64,000 nucleotides of DNA from Paludibacteraceae bacterium. Lineage in GTDB: Bacteria; Bacteroidota; Bacteroidia; Bacteroidales; Paludibacteraceae. A program made the translations under genes and the position numbers. Numbering within the stretch: position 1 is the first letter of the stretch; each line of letters starts with the position of its first letter. Positions 15,398 through 23,129 of the stretch are shown here, piece by piece. Location of the stretch: positions 62,001 to 126,000 of the forward strand of contig CAJOIR010000002.1 of assembly GCA_905234685.1 (NCBI GenBank), given 5' to 3'. The notes beneath the pieces are model-generated. The model was given only the letters and a program-made list of their open reading frames with translations. It was not told where the DNA came from and did not search any database.

Positions 15398-16012
15398 TTA
15401 ACGGATAAAGTGCATAGGTGTGGGCTCTTCATACTGCGGCTTAGGCTGACCAGTCTGCTGCCGAAGAATATACGCCATGTTCTGAGCTAAAGTACGCATG
15501 GTTTGCATACCTTCCTTATCAAGCGCCGCCTCGCCTTCGGTTCTGCCATAGACGATGTTCCAATACTGGGACGTGACAACAGGCATAGACATAATCTGGA
15601 AAGGCATGAGCATGGTCTGCAGGGCCGCTGTAGCTCCCCCACGCCTGCATACTGCTACAGCAGCTGCAGGCTTGCCACGGAAGAGAGAACCAGCCGAGTA
15701 GAACATGCGCTGCATTAGTGAGAGCAAAGAGCCGTTGGGCTGACCGTAATATACAGGCGAGCCAACTATCAGTGCATCGCACTCACGCATCTTTGCAGTC
15801 ACGCGGTTGCACAAGTCATCATCGAACGCACAGCGGCAACCAGCGTCAGACTTGCATTTGCCACAGGCTATGCATCCTCGCACAGGTTTGGCACCGATCT
15901 GCACCAGTTCAGTCTGCACACTGTTAGCCTCAAGTATGCGCGCCACTTCCATGAGGGCAAGATACGTATTGCCGTTCTTACGTGCGCTACCGTTAATCAG
16001 TAACACTTTCAT
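15398..16012 (-). CDS. Flavodoxin-like NAD(P)H-dependent FMN reductase with 4 clustered Cys
   Basis: 204 residues. The FMN phosphate loop is INGSARKNGNTYLAL at residues 6-20. A Cys-rich stretch CIACGKCKSDAGCRC (about 47-61) resembles iron-sulfur flavoproteins or multimeric flavodoxin WrbA relatives. VGSPVYYGQPNGSLLSLMQR (about 83) is the second flavin-binding loop. Probably a cytoplasmic flavin reductase or Fe-S flavoprotein of unknown substrate. It begins 45 nt downstream of the korB stop with no promoter seen, so it may be the last gene of the korAB transcript, which would fit use of low-potential electrons. Confidence 0.85.
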   Translation of the reverse strand: MKVLLINGSARKNGNTYLALMEVARILEANSVQTELVQIGAKPVRGCIACGKCKSDAGCRCAFDDDLCNRVTAKMRECDALIVGSPVYYGQPNGSLLSLMQRMFYSAGSLFRGKPAAAVAVCRRGGATAALQTMLMPFQIMSMPVVTSQYWNIVYGRTEGEAALDKEGMQTMRTLAQNMAYILRQQTGQPKPQYEEPTPMHFIR

Positions 16013-16057
16013 ATTAATAGTGAGTTTATCCTGTTGATTGTGATATGCTCATTAGAG

Positions 16058-17080
16058 TTACATCTCCCACTGCTCTAAAGTGCCTATCAGTTCGTCAAAG
16101 CAGTGGACACGGGCAGAGGCTTGCACATCGGCAATCTGGCGGTTGACAGCCTCATCGTAGGTCTCCTCTTCCACATCACGTATGACACCGAGGGCCACAG
16201 GCAGGTCATCAGGTTGCACTCCGGCTTCCGTCATCTGTCCCATCATGGCAAGCAGGCGGTGCAGAGTCGGGTCTTTCTGAGTGGCATCGTGAACAAGTAC
16301 GCGCGGGTCGGAGGCCGGTACAACAACAAGTCTCAATGACGCATGTTCAGCATCGAATTCAATGGCTATACCCTTGTCATTCTCCTTGCCGAAGATCATA
16401 CGTTTGCCGTGCTCAAGCATGATGGAGTGCTCTGCACGCATCTCACGGTCTGCTATCCAGGAGTGGGTGCCATTGTTGAAGATGACGCAGTTGACGAGAC
16501 ATTCAACCACCGAGGCACCCTTGTGCTTCTGGGCCGCCACGAGGCAACGCACCGTACCAGGCATATCCACATCAAGAGTGCGGGCGAAGAAAGTGCCGCG
16601 TGCACCCATAACGAGTTCAGCAGGTATGAAAGGACGTTCCACCGTACCGAAAGGCGATGACTTGCTAACAAAACCCTTGGGCGAAGTAGGTGAATACTGC
16701 CCTTTGGTCAAACCGTATATACGGTTATTGAAAAGGCAGATGTTAAGGTCAACATTGCGGCGGAGAGAGTGAATGAAATGGTTGCCGCCGATGGCGAGGC
16801 AGTCGCCGTCACCAGTCATCTGCCATACGGTGAGGTCAGGGTTAGCGGTCTTCACGCCTGTAGCTATAGCTGCACCGCGCCCGTGAATGGTGTTGAAACC
16901 ATAGGTGGCGAGGTAGTGCGGCATACGGCTTGAACAGCCAATACCTGAGATAACGACAGTCTTATGAGGAGGTACACCTATCTCTGCCATTGCCTTCTGC
17001 AGTGCAGCACATATTGCGTGGTCGCCGCAACCCGGGCAGAAGCGTACATACTGATCTGATTTGAATTGAGAAGTTTCCAT
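16058..17080 (-). CDS. korB: 2-oxoacid:ferredoxin oxidoreductase beta subunit
   Basis: 340 residues. CPGCGDHAICAALQ (residues 15-28) holds Fe-S cluster ligands, GIGCSSRMPHY (about 46) follows, and the TPP/Mg2+ motif is TGDGDCLAIGGNHFIHSLRRN (about 90-110) ending in NICLFNN. A conserved block GLTKGQYSPTSPKG (about 124) is typical of the KorB/OforB type. With KorA it oxidatively decarboxylates 2-oxoglutarate (possibly pyruvate) to the acyl-CoA while reducing ferredoxin. It lies 13 nt after korA. Substrate preference is inferred from family resemblance. Confidence 0.92.
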   Translation of the reverse strand: METSQFKSDQYVRFCPGCGDHAICAALQKAMAEIGVPPHKTVVISGIGCSSRMPHYLATYGFNTIHGRGAAIATGVKTANPDLTVWQMTGDGDCLAIGGNHFIHSLRRNVDLNICLFNNRIYGLTKGQYSPTSPKGFVSKSSPFGTVERPFIPAELVMGARGTFFARTLDVDMPGTVRCLVAAQKHKGASVVECLVNCVIFNNGTHSWIADREMRAEHSIMLEHGKRMIFGKENDKGIAIEFDAEHASLRLVVVPASDPRVLVHDATQKDPTLHRLLAMMGQMTEAGVQPDDLPVALGVIRDVEEETYDEAVNRQIADVQASARVHCFDELIGTLEQWEM

Positions 17081-17093
17081 AGAATCTTACCTT

Positions 17094-18923
17094 TTACGAT
17101 TTAACATACTCAACAATCTCACTTACATGAAACGGCTGTGCGCCGAGGCGGTTGAACTGCTCAACATGCAAGCCCTCTATTCTGCCACGCAGATAGGTGG
17201 CAAACTGTCCTGTGTTGAGTTCACATACCACAATGCGTTTGTACCTTCCAAGCACATCGCCGGTGTTCTTAGGCAGAGGGTTGATATAGTTGAAATGTGC
17301 CAATGCGGCAGGTACGCCCTGTCTGATGAGTTCATCTACAGCTGCTTTAAGGTGTCCTTCGGTAGAGCCGAAGCCCACAAGCAGAGTGTCGGCTTCAGTA
17401 TCACCGTACACACTGAGCATAGGTATATGATCAGCGACCTGCTCCACCTTTCTGCGCCTCGTCTCAATCATAAGGGCGTGGTTGTCAGGATCGGTGGATA
17501 TAGAGCCTTTGCGACTGTCGCGCTCGAGACCTATGTTACGATGCTCGAAGCCTTCCTTGCCTGCCTCGGCGAAATAACGGATTAGTGTTTCGGGGTCACG
17601 GAGCGCAGGGTTGTACTGCCCCTTCAGGCTATCGGGTACCGACTGCGGGTGTATGTCAGGCAACTCTGCCAGTTTGGGCAGTTTCCAGAGCGATGTGCCG
17701 TTGGCAAGATAGGTGTCGGAGAGTAGTATGACGGGTGTCATGTTCTCCAATGCCAGACGTGACGCTTCGTAGGCATACTGGAAGCAGTTGGCAGGAGTGC
17801 TTGCCGCTATGACCACTGCCGGACACTCGCCATTTCTACCGTACACTGCCTGAAGCAGATCTGTCTGCTCTGTCTTAGTAGGCAGGCCTGTGCTCGGTCC
17901 TCCGCGCTGTACGTCTATAACCACTAATGGCAACTCTGCCATCACCGCCAATCCTACAGCCTCCGACTTGAGGGAGAGACCCGGGCCAGAGGTACTGGTG
18001 ACTGCCAGACAGCCTGCAAAACTAGCACCTATGGCGGTGCACACACCAGATATCTCGTCTTCAGCCTGCACCACCACTGCGCCCACATCCTTGCGAGCAG
18101 CGAGTTCGTGCATGATGTCGGTAGCGGGAGTGATAGGATACGAGCCGAGGAACAGACGTTTGCCTGCCTTCTCTGCAGCGGCTATCAGACCCCATGCAGT
18201 GGCTTTGTTTCCTGCAATGGAAGTGTAGGTGCCGTGAGGCAGATCATCGGACTTGTCAATAGTATAGGTGTTGATGTTCAAATGCAGGTTGTTTCCATAG
18301 TTATATCCGTCGGTCAGCACCTTGATGTTAGAGGCGAGCAGGTCGGGTTTCTTCCTGAACTTGTTCTCAAGAAAATGCAGTGCCTTGTCGATAGGACGGT
18401 TGAAAAGCCAGCATACGAGTCCAAGGGCGAACATGTTCTTCGAGCGGAGTACCGCCTTGTTGTCAAGCCCGGAGTCACGCAGGCTCTCCTTTGTGAGGGT
18501 GGTCAGCGCTACGGGCACTATCTGTTGTGATTCAGGCAATCCAAGTTCGGTAAACGGGTTGTCGGTCTTATATAGAGCCTTCTCAAGGTCCTTGGGCGTG
18601 AAACTGTCAGTGTCAATGATGATGACCGAGTCGGGGCGTATGTTCCTGATGTTCACCTTCAGTGCCGCAGGGTTCATTGCCACAAGCACGTCAGCCTTGT
18701 CGCCGGGAGTATATACGTGACCGCTGCCAAGCTGCACCTGAAAGCCACTGACGCCACCGAGGGTACCTTGCGGAGCACGTATCTCGGCAGGGAAATCCGG
18801 GAACGTGCTTATCTCGTTCCCGAGAATGGCGGAGAGGTTACTGAACAATGTGCCTGTGAGTTGCATGCCGTCACCACTGTCGCCGGAAAAGCGTACTACA
18901 ACGCTTTGCAGATTTGTATTCAT
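17094..18923 (-). CDS. korA: 2-oxoacid:ferredoxin oxidoreductase alpha subunit with fused gamma domain
   Basis: 609 residues. The N-terminal gamma domain (about 1-190) has VVVRFSGDSGDGMQLTG and GQ/GSGHVYTPGDKADVLVAMNPAAL. The alpha domain follows with GNKATAWGLIAAAEKAG (about 228), GSYPITPATDIMHEL (about 250), VVQAEDEISGVCTAIGAS (about 275) and TSTSGPGLSLKSEAVGLAV (about 300). The C-terminal domain has LLVGFGSTEGHLKAAVDEL. This gamma-alpha fusion with a separate beta is the standard Bacteroidetes form of the CoA-dependent enzyme. No ferredoxin-like delta subunit is encoded beside it. Confidence 0.93.
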   Translation of the reverse strand: MNTNLQSVVVRFSGDSGDGMQLTGTLFSNLSAILGNEISTFPDFPAEIRAPQGTLGGVSGFQVQLGSGHVYTPGDKADVLVAMNPAALKVNIRNIRPDSVIIIDTDSFTPKDLEKALYKTDNPFTELGLPESQQIVPVALTTLTKESLRDSGLDNKAVLRSKNMFALGLVCWLFNRPIDKALHFLENKFRKKPDLLASNIKVLTDGYNYGNNLHLNINTYTIDKSDDLPHGTYTSIAGNKATAWGLIAAAEKAGKRLFLGSYPITPATDIMHELAARKDVGAVVVQAEDEISGVCTAIGASFAGCLAVTSTSGPGLSLKSEAVGLAVMAELPLVVIDVQRGGPSTGLPTKTEQTDLLQAVYGRNGECPAVVIAASTPANCFQYAYEASRLALENMTPVILLSDTYLANGTSLWKLPKLAELPDIHPQSVPDSLKGQYNPALRDPETLIRYFAEAGKEGFEHRNIGLERDSRKGSISTDPDNHALMIETRRRKVEQVADHIPMLSVYGDTEADTLLVGFGSTEGHLKAAVDELIRQGVPAALAHFNYINPLPKNTGDVLGRYKRIVVCELNTGQFATYLRGRIEGLHVEQFNRLGAQPFHVSEIVEYVKS

Positions 18924-18954
18924 GATGTGTCAAAAGGTTATTTGTTACAAGGCG

Positions 18955-18962
18955 CAAAGGTA
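18955..18962 (-). promoter_or_regulatory. -7 box for korA-korB
   Basis: TACCTTTG on minus, 31 nt before the korA ATG. A TTTC (one mismatch to TTTG) sits 19-20 nt further upstream at 18985-18982. Confidence 0.6.
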
Positions 18963-19001
18963 ATAATTTTTTCCTTAATATGAAAAAATTTATCTGTCTT
19001 C

Positions 19002-19032
19002 TTGCACAATTAAATCTTTTGACGTACCTTTG
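19002..19032 (+). promoter_or_regulatory. rpsU promoter
   Basis: TTGC at 19002-19005, 19 nt, then TACCTTTG at 19025-19032. It leaves a leader of about 60 nt rich in A/C (AACAAC runs) before rpsU, without a Shine-Dalgarno sequence, as is usual in this phylum. Confidence 0.7.
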
Positions 19033-19101
19033 CAGCCCGTTTCGTGAAAGAACAAAAAAAACAACTGAACAACATAACAACTAAAACAACAAAAAGAAAA
19101 C

Positions 19102-19296
19102 ATGATTGTAGTACCTGTAAAAGAAGGCGAGAACATTGAACGCGCCCTGAAGAAGTTCAAACGTAAATTCGAGAAGACCGGTGTAGTGAAAGAACTCCGT
19201 CGCCGTCAGCAGTTTGAGAAACCTTCAGAAATCAAGCGCGAGAGAATGATGCATGCTGTATATGTTCAGCAACTGCATGCTCACGACGAGATCTGA
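19102..19296 (+). CDS. rpsU: 30S ribosomal protein S21
   Basis: 64 residues beginning MIVVPVKEGENIERALKKFKR, with the basic C-terminal half (KELRRRQQFEKPSEIKRERM) typical of bS21. Normal length. Monocistronic between its own promoter and a terminator. bS21 covers the 16S 3' end region and is linked to the reduced role of anti-SD pairing in Bacteroidetes. Confidence 0.97.
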   Translation: MIVVPVKEGENIERALKKFKRKFEKTGVVKELRRRQQFEKPSEIKRERMMHAVYVQQLHAHDEI

Positions 19297-19328
19297 TTCC
19301 ACATTCCATTTCCTAATAACATAATGCA

Positions 19329-19358
19329 GGGTGTCCGTCAGCAGACGGATACCCTTTT
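19329..19358 (+). terminator. Terminator after rpsU
   Basis: GGGTGTCCGTC (19329-19339), loop AGCA, GACGGATACCC (19344-19354), then TTTT. One G-T wobble. It could also serve rsgA from the other side, although rsgA ends 40 nt away. Confidence 0.85.
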
Positions 19359-19398
19359 GTCGTTTTGGCGGAAACACGGCATCATATTATATTATATA

Positions 19399-20466
19399 TT
19401 ATCTATACTTCCCCTCTTCGGCATCGCCGAGCATAGACAGGTATGAGTTGAAGCGCGAAGCGGCTATGGAGCCTTCCTCTACAGCCCTGACAACAGCACA
19501 ACCGGGTTCGCCTGTGTGGGTACAGTTGCCGAAGCGGCAGTGCCTGGATACAGCGAATATATCTTTGAAGTAATGTGATATCTCCTCACGCTGCATGTCG
19601 AGCGAGCCGAAGCCCTTGATGCCGGGAGTATCAATTATATTTACGATTTGGGCATTTACGATTTGGGCATTTACGATTTGGGCATTTAGTATTGGGGCAT
19701 TTACGATTTGGCCATTTACGATTTGGGCATTTAGTATTGGGGCGTCGGGCAACTGGGTAATTAACCTCTTCATCTCTTCACCTTTAACCCTGATTTGATA
19801 CATCTCAGAGAATGTGGTGGTGTGCATACCCTTGTCGTGCGCTGAAGATATGCTGCCTGTGCGTGCACGGTCCTCACCGAGCAGTACATTCAGCAGAGTG
19901 GACTTGCCCACGCCCGAGTTGCCGCTGAAGAGTGTCACCTTGCCGTGGAGCAGAGGTAGCATAGCGGTTAGCACCGACTGTTTGTCCAGTGCCGACAATG
20001 CTACCGTAGTGTACCCTATTCTTTCATAGATGTCACGCACCTCACGCAGTTCCTGCTGCTCATCGTCTGTCAGCAGGTCTGTCTTGTTGAACACCAGACA
20101 GGCAGGTACACGGTATGCCTCTGCCGTAGCAAGAAAGCGGTCAATGAATGTGAGCGAAGTAGTTGGATGACGCAGGGTGACGACAAGCGCTACGAGGTCG
20201 AGATTGGCAGCAAGTATGTGCGACTGCTTGCTAAGATTGGTGCTCCGCCGGATGATATAGTTCTTGCGGTCCTCTATGTCGGTTATCCAGTTAGTGCCGT
20301 CAGGCTGATGCTCCACCTGGACGTAGTCGCCCACTGCCACAGGGTTGGTACTCCTGATGCCACGTATGCGGAAATTACCCTTCACGACACATTCAATCAC
20401 GTCTCCTGATGACAGAGAGACGTGATAACTGCTGCCTGTGGATTTAACAACCAGACCCCGCATCAT
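19399..20466 (-). CDS. rsgA: Ribosome small-subunit-dependent GTPase A, with repeat-encoded insertion
   Basis: 355 residues, longer than the usual 300-310. An OB fold (1-70) precedes a circularly permuted GTPase: G4 NKTD (about 126), G5-like VALSA, G1 GNSGVGKSTL (about 183), switch I HTTTFSEMY and G3 DTPG (279-282). The Zn knuckle CRFGNCTHTGEPGC follows and a helical C-terminus ends the protein. RsgA checks late 30S assembly. Between switch I and G3, where relatives have a short beta hairpin, residues 242-276 are seven pentapeptides of the form AQIVN/APILN encoded by a 7 x 15-bp DNA array; MKRLITQLPD before it may also be extra. The frame is intact, so the protein is probably made. It lies 28 nt downstream of frr. 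Confidence 0.93.
   Translation of the reverse strand: MMRGLVVKSTGSSYHVSLSSGDVIECVVKGNFRIRGIRSTNPVAVGDYVQVEHQPDGTNWITDIEDRKNYIIRRSTNLSKQSHILAANLDLVALVVTLRHPTTSLTFIDRFLATAEAYRVPACLVFNKTDLLTDDEQQELREVRDIYERIGYTTVALSALDKQSVLTAMLPLLHGKVTLFSGNSGVGKSTLLNVLLGEDRARTGSISSAHDKGMHTTTFSEMYQIRVKGEEMKRLITQLPDAPILNAQIVNGQIVNAPILNAQIVNAQIVNAQIVNIIDTPGIKGFGSLDMQREEISHYFKDIFAVSRHCRFGNCTHTGEPGCAVVRAVEEGSIAASRFNSYLSMLGDAEEGKYR
19639..19743. repeat. 15-bp tandem array ATTTACGATTTGGGC x7 inside rsgA
   Basis: Units start at 19639, 19654, 19669, 19684, 19699, 19714 and 19729. Four are identical (ATTTACGATTTGGGC), one is ATTTACGATTTGGCC and two are ATTTAGTATTGGGGC. 15 bp equals five codons, so copy number can change without a frameshift. 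The same family recurs at 21062, 27551, 27971 and 29258. Confidence 0.97.
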
Positions 20467-20467
20467 T

Positions 20468-20499
20468 GATTTGAAGATTCGAAGATTGGAAGAATCAGA
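20468..20499. repeat. 8-bp array GATTTGAA-like x4 at the frr/rsgA junction
   Basis: GATTTGAA, GATTCGAA, GATTGGAA and a degenerate GAATCAGA fill the whole gap between the frr stop and rsgA ATG and run over the frr stop codon. Confidence 0.75.
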
Positions 20500-21058
20500 C
20501 GGTCATTATCTCCTTTTCCTTCTTGGCGTACACCTCGTCTATCTGTTTGATGTACTTGTCGTGAAGTTTCTGAACTTCAGCCTCGGCGTCTTTCTCGTTG
20601 TCCTCACTAAGACCCTCTTTTATCTGTTTCTTCAGTGTCTCTATGGCATCGCGGCGCGCCGTGCGGATGCTCACTTTGGCGTTCTCAGCCTCTGCCTTGC
20701 ACTGCTTGGCAAGGTCACGGCGGCGCTCCTCGGTGAGAGGCGGGATGCTGAGGCGTATCACCTCACCGTTGTTTGACGGAGCAAGACCTATGTTGCTATT
20801 GATGATGGCACGCTCGATGTCGGGGAGCAACTTCTTCTCCCAGGGCTGTATGGTGATGGTACGTGCATCGGGAGTGAGCAGCGTAGCCACATTGGCGAGA
20901 GGAGTCATGGAGCCGTAGTAGTCTATCTTCACGGCGTCAAGGATTCTCACACTTGCCTTGCCTGCACGGATATGTGCAAGGGCATCATCAAGATACATAA
21001 CGGCAGCCTGCATCATCTCTTCGGCATCTGCCTGGATTTTCTTGGGTTCAATCAACAT
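20495..21058 (-). CDS. frr: Ribosome recycling factor
   Basis: 187 residues, standard size. The three-helix-bundle hallmarks are present: HIRAGKASVRILDAVKIDYYGSMTPLANVATL, PWEKKLLPDIERAI, SNIGLAPSNNGEVIRLSIPPLTEERRRDLAK and the C-terminal helix with EVQKLHDKYIKQIDEVYAKKEKEIM. It splits post-termination ribosomes with EF-G. pyrH-frr order is conserved in bacteria; here an 87-nt gap holding a 15-bp repeat separates them. Confidence 0.97.
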   Translation of the reverse strand: MLIEPKKIQADAEEMMQAAVMYLDDALAHIRAGKASVRILDAVKIDYYGSMTPLANVATLLTPDARTITIQPWEKKLLPDIERAIINSNIGLAPSNNGEVIRLSIPPLTEERRRDLAKQCKAEAENAKVSIRTARRDAIETLKKQIKEGLSEDNEKDAEAEVQKLHDKYIKQIDEVYAKKEKEIMTV

Positions 21059-21061
21059 GTT

Positions 21062-21106
21062 ATTTACGATTTGATTATTTACGATTTTATTATTTAAGTT
21101 TGATTA
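21062..21106. repeat. 15-bp tandem array x3 between pyrH and frr
   Basis: ATTTACGATTTGATT, ATTTACGATTTTATT, ATTTAAGTTTGATTA. It is the same family and the same plus-strand orientation as the rsgA array 1.3 kb away, and sits just before the frr ATG. Confidence 0.9.
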
Positions 21107-21145
21107 GTTGTCGGCAGCAACTTGGGACAATGATACCGGCGGTCT

Positions 21146-21850
21146 CTATGGCTTTACCAACGTGCCTATGTTCTCTCCGGCTATCACTTTGCCGAGGTTG
21201 CCCAGAGTGTCCATGTCGAAGACGTATATCGGCATCCTGTTATCCTTTGCGAGTGCTGTGGCTGTAAGGTCCATGACGCGCAGGTTACGCTGAAGTATCT
21301 CATCGTATGTAATCTCGTTAAACTTCTGTGCCGTGGGGTCTTTCTCAGGGTCGGCGGTGTAGATACCGTCCACGCGTGTACCCTTCATCATCACTTCCGC
21401 CTCTATCTCGATGGCGCGTAATACGGATGCAGTGTCAGTAGTGAAATACGGGTTGCCCGTGCCGCCTGCTATGATGACCACGTTGCCCTTGTCAAGGAGA
21501 CGGAGAGCCTTGTCCTTCTGATACAGTTCGCCAACAGGCTCCATACGCACCGAGGTGAGTACGCGTGCCTTCTGTCCTGCTGCATTAAGTGCAGACTGGA
21601 GGGCAAGCGAGTTGATTACAGTGGCGAGCATACCCATCTGGTCGCCCTTCACGCGGTCGAAGCCACGCTTTGAACCGCTAAGACCGCGGAAGATGTTTCC
21701 TCCGCCTATCACTATGCCTATCTGTACGCCTTTGTCTGCAACGGCTTTAATCTGGTCTGCGTACTCCTGAAGGCGAATCTCGTCGATGCCGTACTGCTTT
21801 TGCCCCATCAGGCTCTCGCCGCTTAGTTTGAGAAGAATTCGTTTGTACAT
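21146..21850 (-). CDS. pyrH: UMP kinase
   Basis: 234 residues of the amino-acid kinase fold. LLKLSGESLMG (5-15), VIGGGNIFRGLSG (about 46-58), GDQMGMLATVINSLALQ (about 69-85), VIIAGGTGNPYFTTDTA (about 125-141) and KGTRVDGIYTADPEKDP (about 155) are the family signatures. It phosphorylates UMP to UDP with ATP. It is followed by frr. Confidence 0.97.
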   Translation of the reverse strand: MYKRILLKLSGESLMGQKQYGIDEIRLQEYADQIKAVADKGVQIGIVIGGGNIFRGLSGSKRGFDRVKGDQMGMLATVINSLALQSALNAAGQKARVLTSVRMEPVGELYQKDKALRLLDKGNVVIIAGGTGNPYFTTDTASVLRAIEIEAEVMMKGTRVDGIYTADPEKDPTAQKFNEITYDEILQRNLRVMDLTATALAKDNRMPIYVFDMDTLGNLGKVIAGENIGTLVKP

Positions 21851-21887
21851 ATTATCTTTAAACTTTGAATTATTACATCTATCACAC

Positions 21888-22664
21888 CTATGCCAGTCTC
21901 AGCTCTATGCCGGCATTCTTCAGTTTGGTCTTCATGCCTGCAGGCAGACCTTTGTCGGTGACTATACACTGTATCTCGGAGAGGTCGGCTATGTGCACGT
22001 AACTGCGTTTGTTGAACTTCGAGGAGTCGAACACCGCTATCACCTGTGAAGCCTGTTGTATCATCTGTTGGTTGAGCAACGCCTCCTCGAGGTTGGGCGT
22101 AGAGACACCGTTCTCCAGTGAGAATGAATCCACACCGAGGAAGAGTTTGTATCCGCTGAAGTTGCGCAGTATGGAGATGGCGAGCGGGCCTACTGTGGAG
22201 TGAGAGTTGAGACGCACGTTGCCGCCCAGTATCACCACGTTGAAACGTCTGTAGCGCATCAGTTCTTCGGCTATGTTCATCGAGTTGGTGAGGATGTTGA
22301 GATGTTGGAAGCAGTCGAGGTTGCGTGCCACCTCAAGGGTGGTGGTGCCAGAGTCGAGCATGATGAAGTCGCCGTCTTTTATCAGGCGCGAAGCCTCGCG
22401 CCCGATGCGCATCTTCTCCTGATAGTTGAACATGCGTTTCTTTGTGATGGCAGTATCCTCACTAAGGTTCTCCATAGGTCTCCGCATGGCACCGCCTCGG
22501 GTACGCACAAGCAGGTTGCGGTCCTGAAGTATGGTAAGGTCCTTGCGGATGGTCACTTCCGATATGCCTGTCTGACGGCTGAGTTCGGTGACCGACACTT
22601 CGTTGCTGGTGTCAAGCATGCTCAGTATCAAAGCACGCCGCTCTTTGGCTGATGATGCTGTCAT
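21888..22664 (-). CDS. DeoR/AgaR-family transcriptional regulator
   Basis: 258 residues from ATG 22664 (MTASSAKERRALIL). A longer frame back to 22811 would run through the promoter and is rejected. An N-terminal winged HTH (VSVTELSRQTGISEVTIRKDLTIL, residues 23-46) with LVRTRGGAMR precedes the DeoR sugar-phosphate sensor domain (IMLDSGTTTLEVARNL about 95, VILGGNVR about 135, FLGVDSFSLENGVSTPNLEEA about 165, VFDSSKFNKRS about 205). Such proteins repress sugar catabolic genes and are released by a phosphorylated intermediate. The divergent AgaS/KbaZ/PfkB-like genes from 26431 are a likely target; no operator could be confirmed by eye. Confidence 0.9.
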   Translation of the reverse strand: MTASSAKERRALILSMLDTSNEVSVTELSRQTGISEVTIRKDLTILQDRNLLVRTRGGAMRRPMENLSEDTAITKKRMFNYQEKMRIGREASRLIKDGDFIMLDSGTTTLEVARNLDCFQHLNILTNSMNIAEELMRYRRFNVVILGGNVRLNSHSTVGPLAISILRNFSGYKLFLGVDSFSLENGVSTPNLEEALLNQQMIQQASQVIAVFDSSKFNKRSYVHIADLSEIQCIVTDKGLPAGMKTKLKNAGIELRLA

Positions 22665-22690
22665 GGTAGAGATTGTTTTGGTTAGCGCTG

Positions 22691-22698
22691 CAAAGTTA
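22691..22698 (-). promoter_or_regulatory. -7 box for the DeoR-type gene
   Basis: TAACTTTG on minus, 26 nt before ATG 22664. The -33 position holds TTTC (one mismatch). It supports the shorter start. Confidence 0.6.
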
Positions 22699-23022
22699 AA
22701 AATATTTTGCGAAATACGAAACACTTTCGAAAGAAAATATGTCGTTTTCCGCGGAATATACCTTTTGTTTTCCAAAAGGTGACGCCAAAGTAGCCGATTT
22801 TGCTTCAGCATTCTTCGAAGGGCTGTCGAACCCTTGCCGAAGGGGTAGCCTTCCGCAGAGGAAACTGTTTTTTACCCGCAGACGTATTCCGAAACACAAC
22901 GAAAGCGAAAATAAGTATCTGAGGTGCAGGTATGATATTGTTTTACAGTATCTTATGCGGATTAAACTATATTATGCGCAACAACATATACCGCAGAATA
23001 CCACAGCATTGGATTTGTTGTG
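22699..23022. other. Intergenic region of unknown content with a perfect 7-bp hairpin
   Basis: Between divergent promoters. CCTTTTG (22761-22767) and CAAAAGG (22773-22779) form a small hairpin without a T tract. From about 22739 to 22910 the sequence is open on both strands and reads like coding (AKVADFASAFFEGLSNP on plus), but it has no start context, no domain and no upstream promoter. I cannot support a gene; it may be a dispersed repeat or gene remnant. Confidence 0.4.
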
Positions 23023-23030
23023 TAATTTTG
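23023..23030 (+). promoter_or_regulatory. -7 box upstream of the beta-helix gene
   Basis: TAATTTTG fits TAnnTTTG, about 100 nt before ATG 23130. No clear TTTG at -33. The leader carries a run of AATTA motifs just before the ATG. Confidence 0.5.
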
Positions 23031-23129
23031 CAGTCGTCCAAAATGAGGCAATCCGCTCTCATGAAGTCACCTCAACAGGACCCGAATAAGACTAATTAAC
23101 ATTATTAACTAATTAAAATAATTACGATT

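Noticed and set aside
19639..19743. CRISPR array
   Set aside because: Units are contiguous 15-mers with no spacers and they are part of the rsgA coding sequence.
22665..22811. Longer N-terminus for the DeoR-type regulator
   Set aside because: It reads through the TAACTTTG promoter box and is not part of the DeoR domain.
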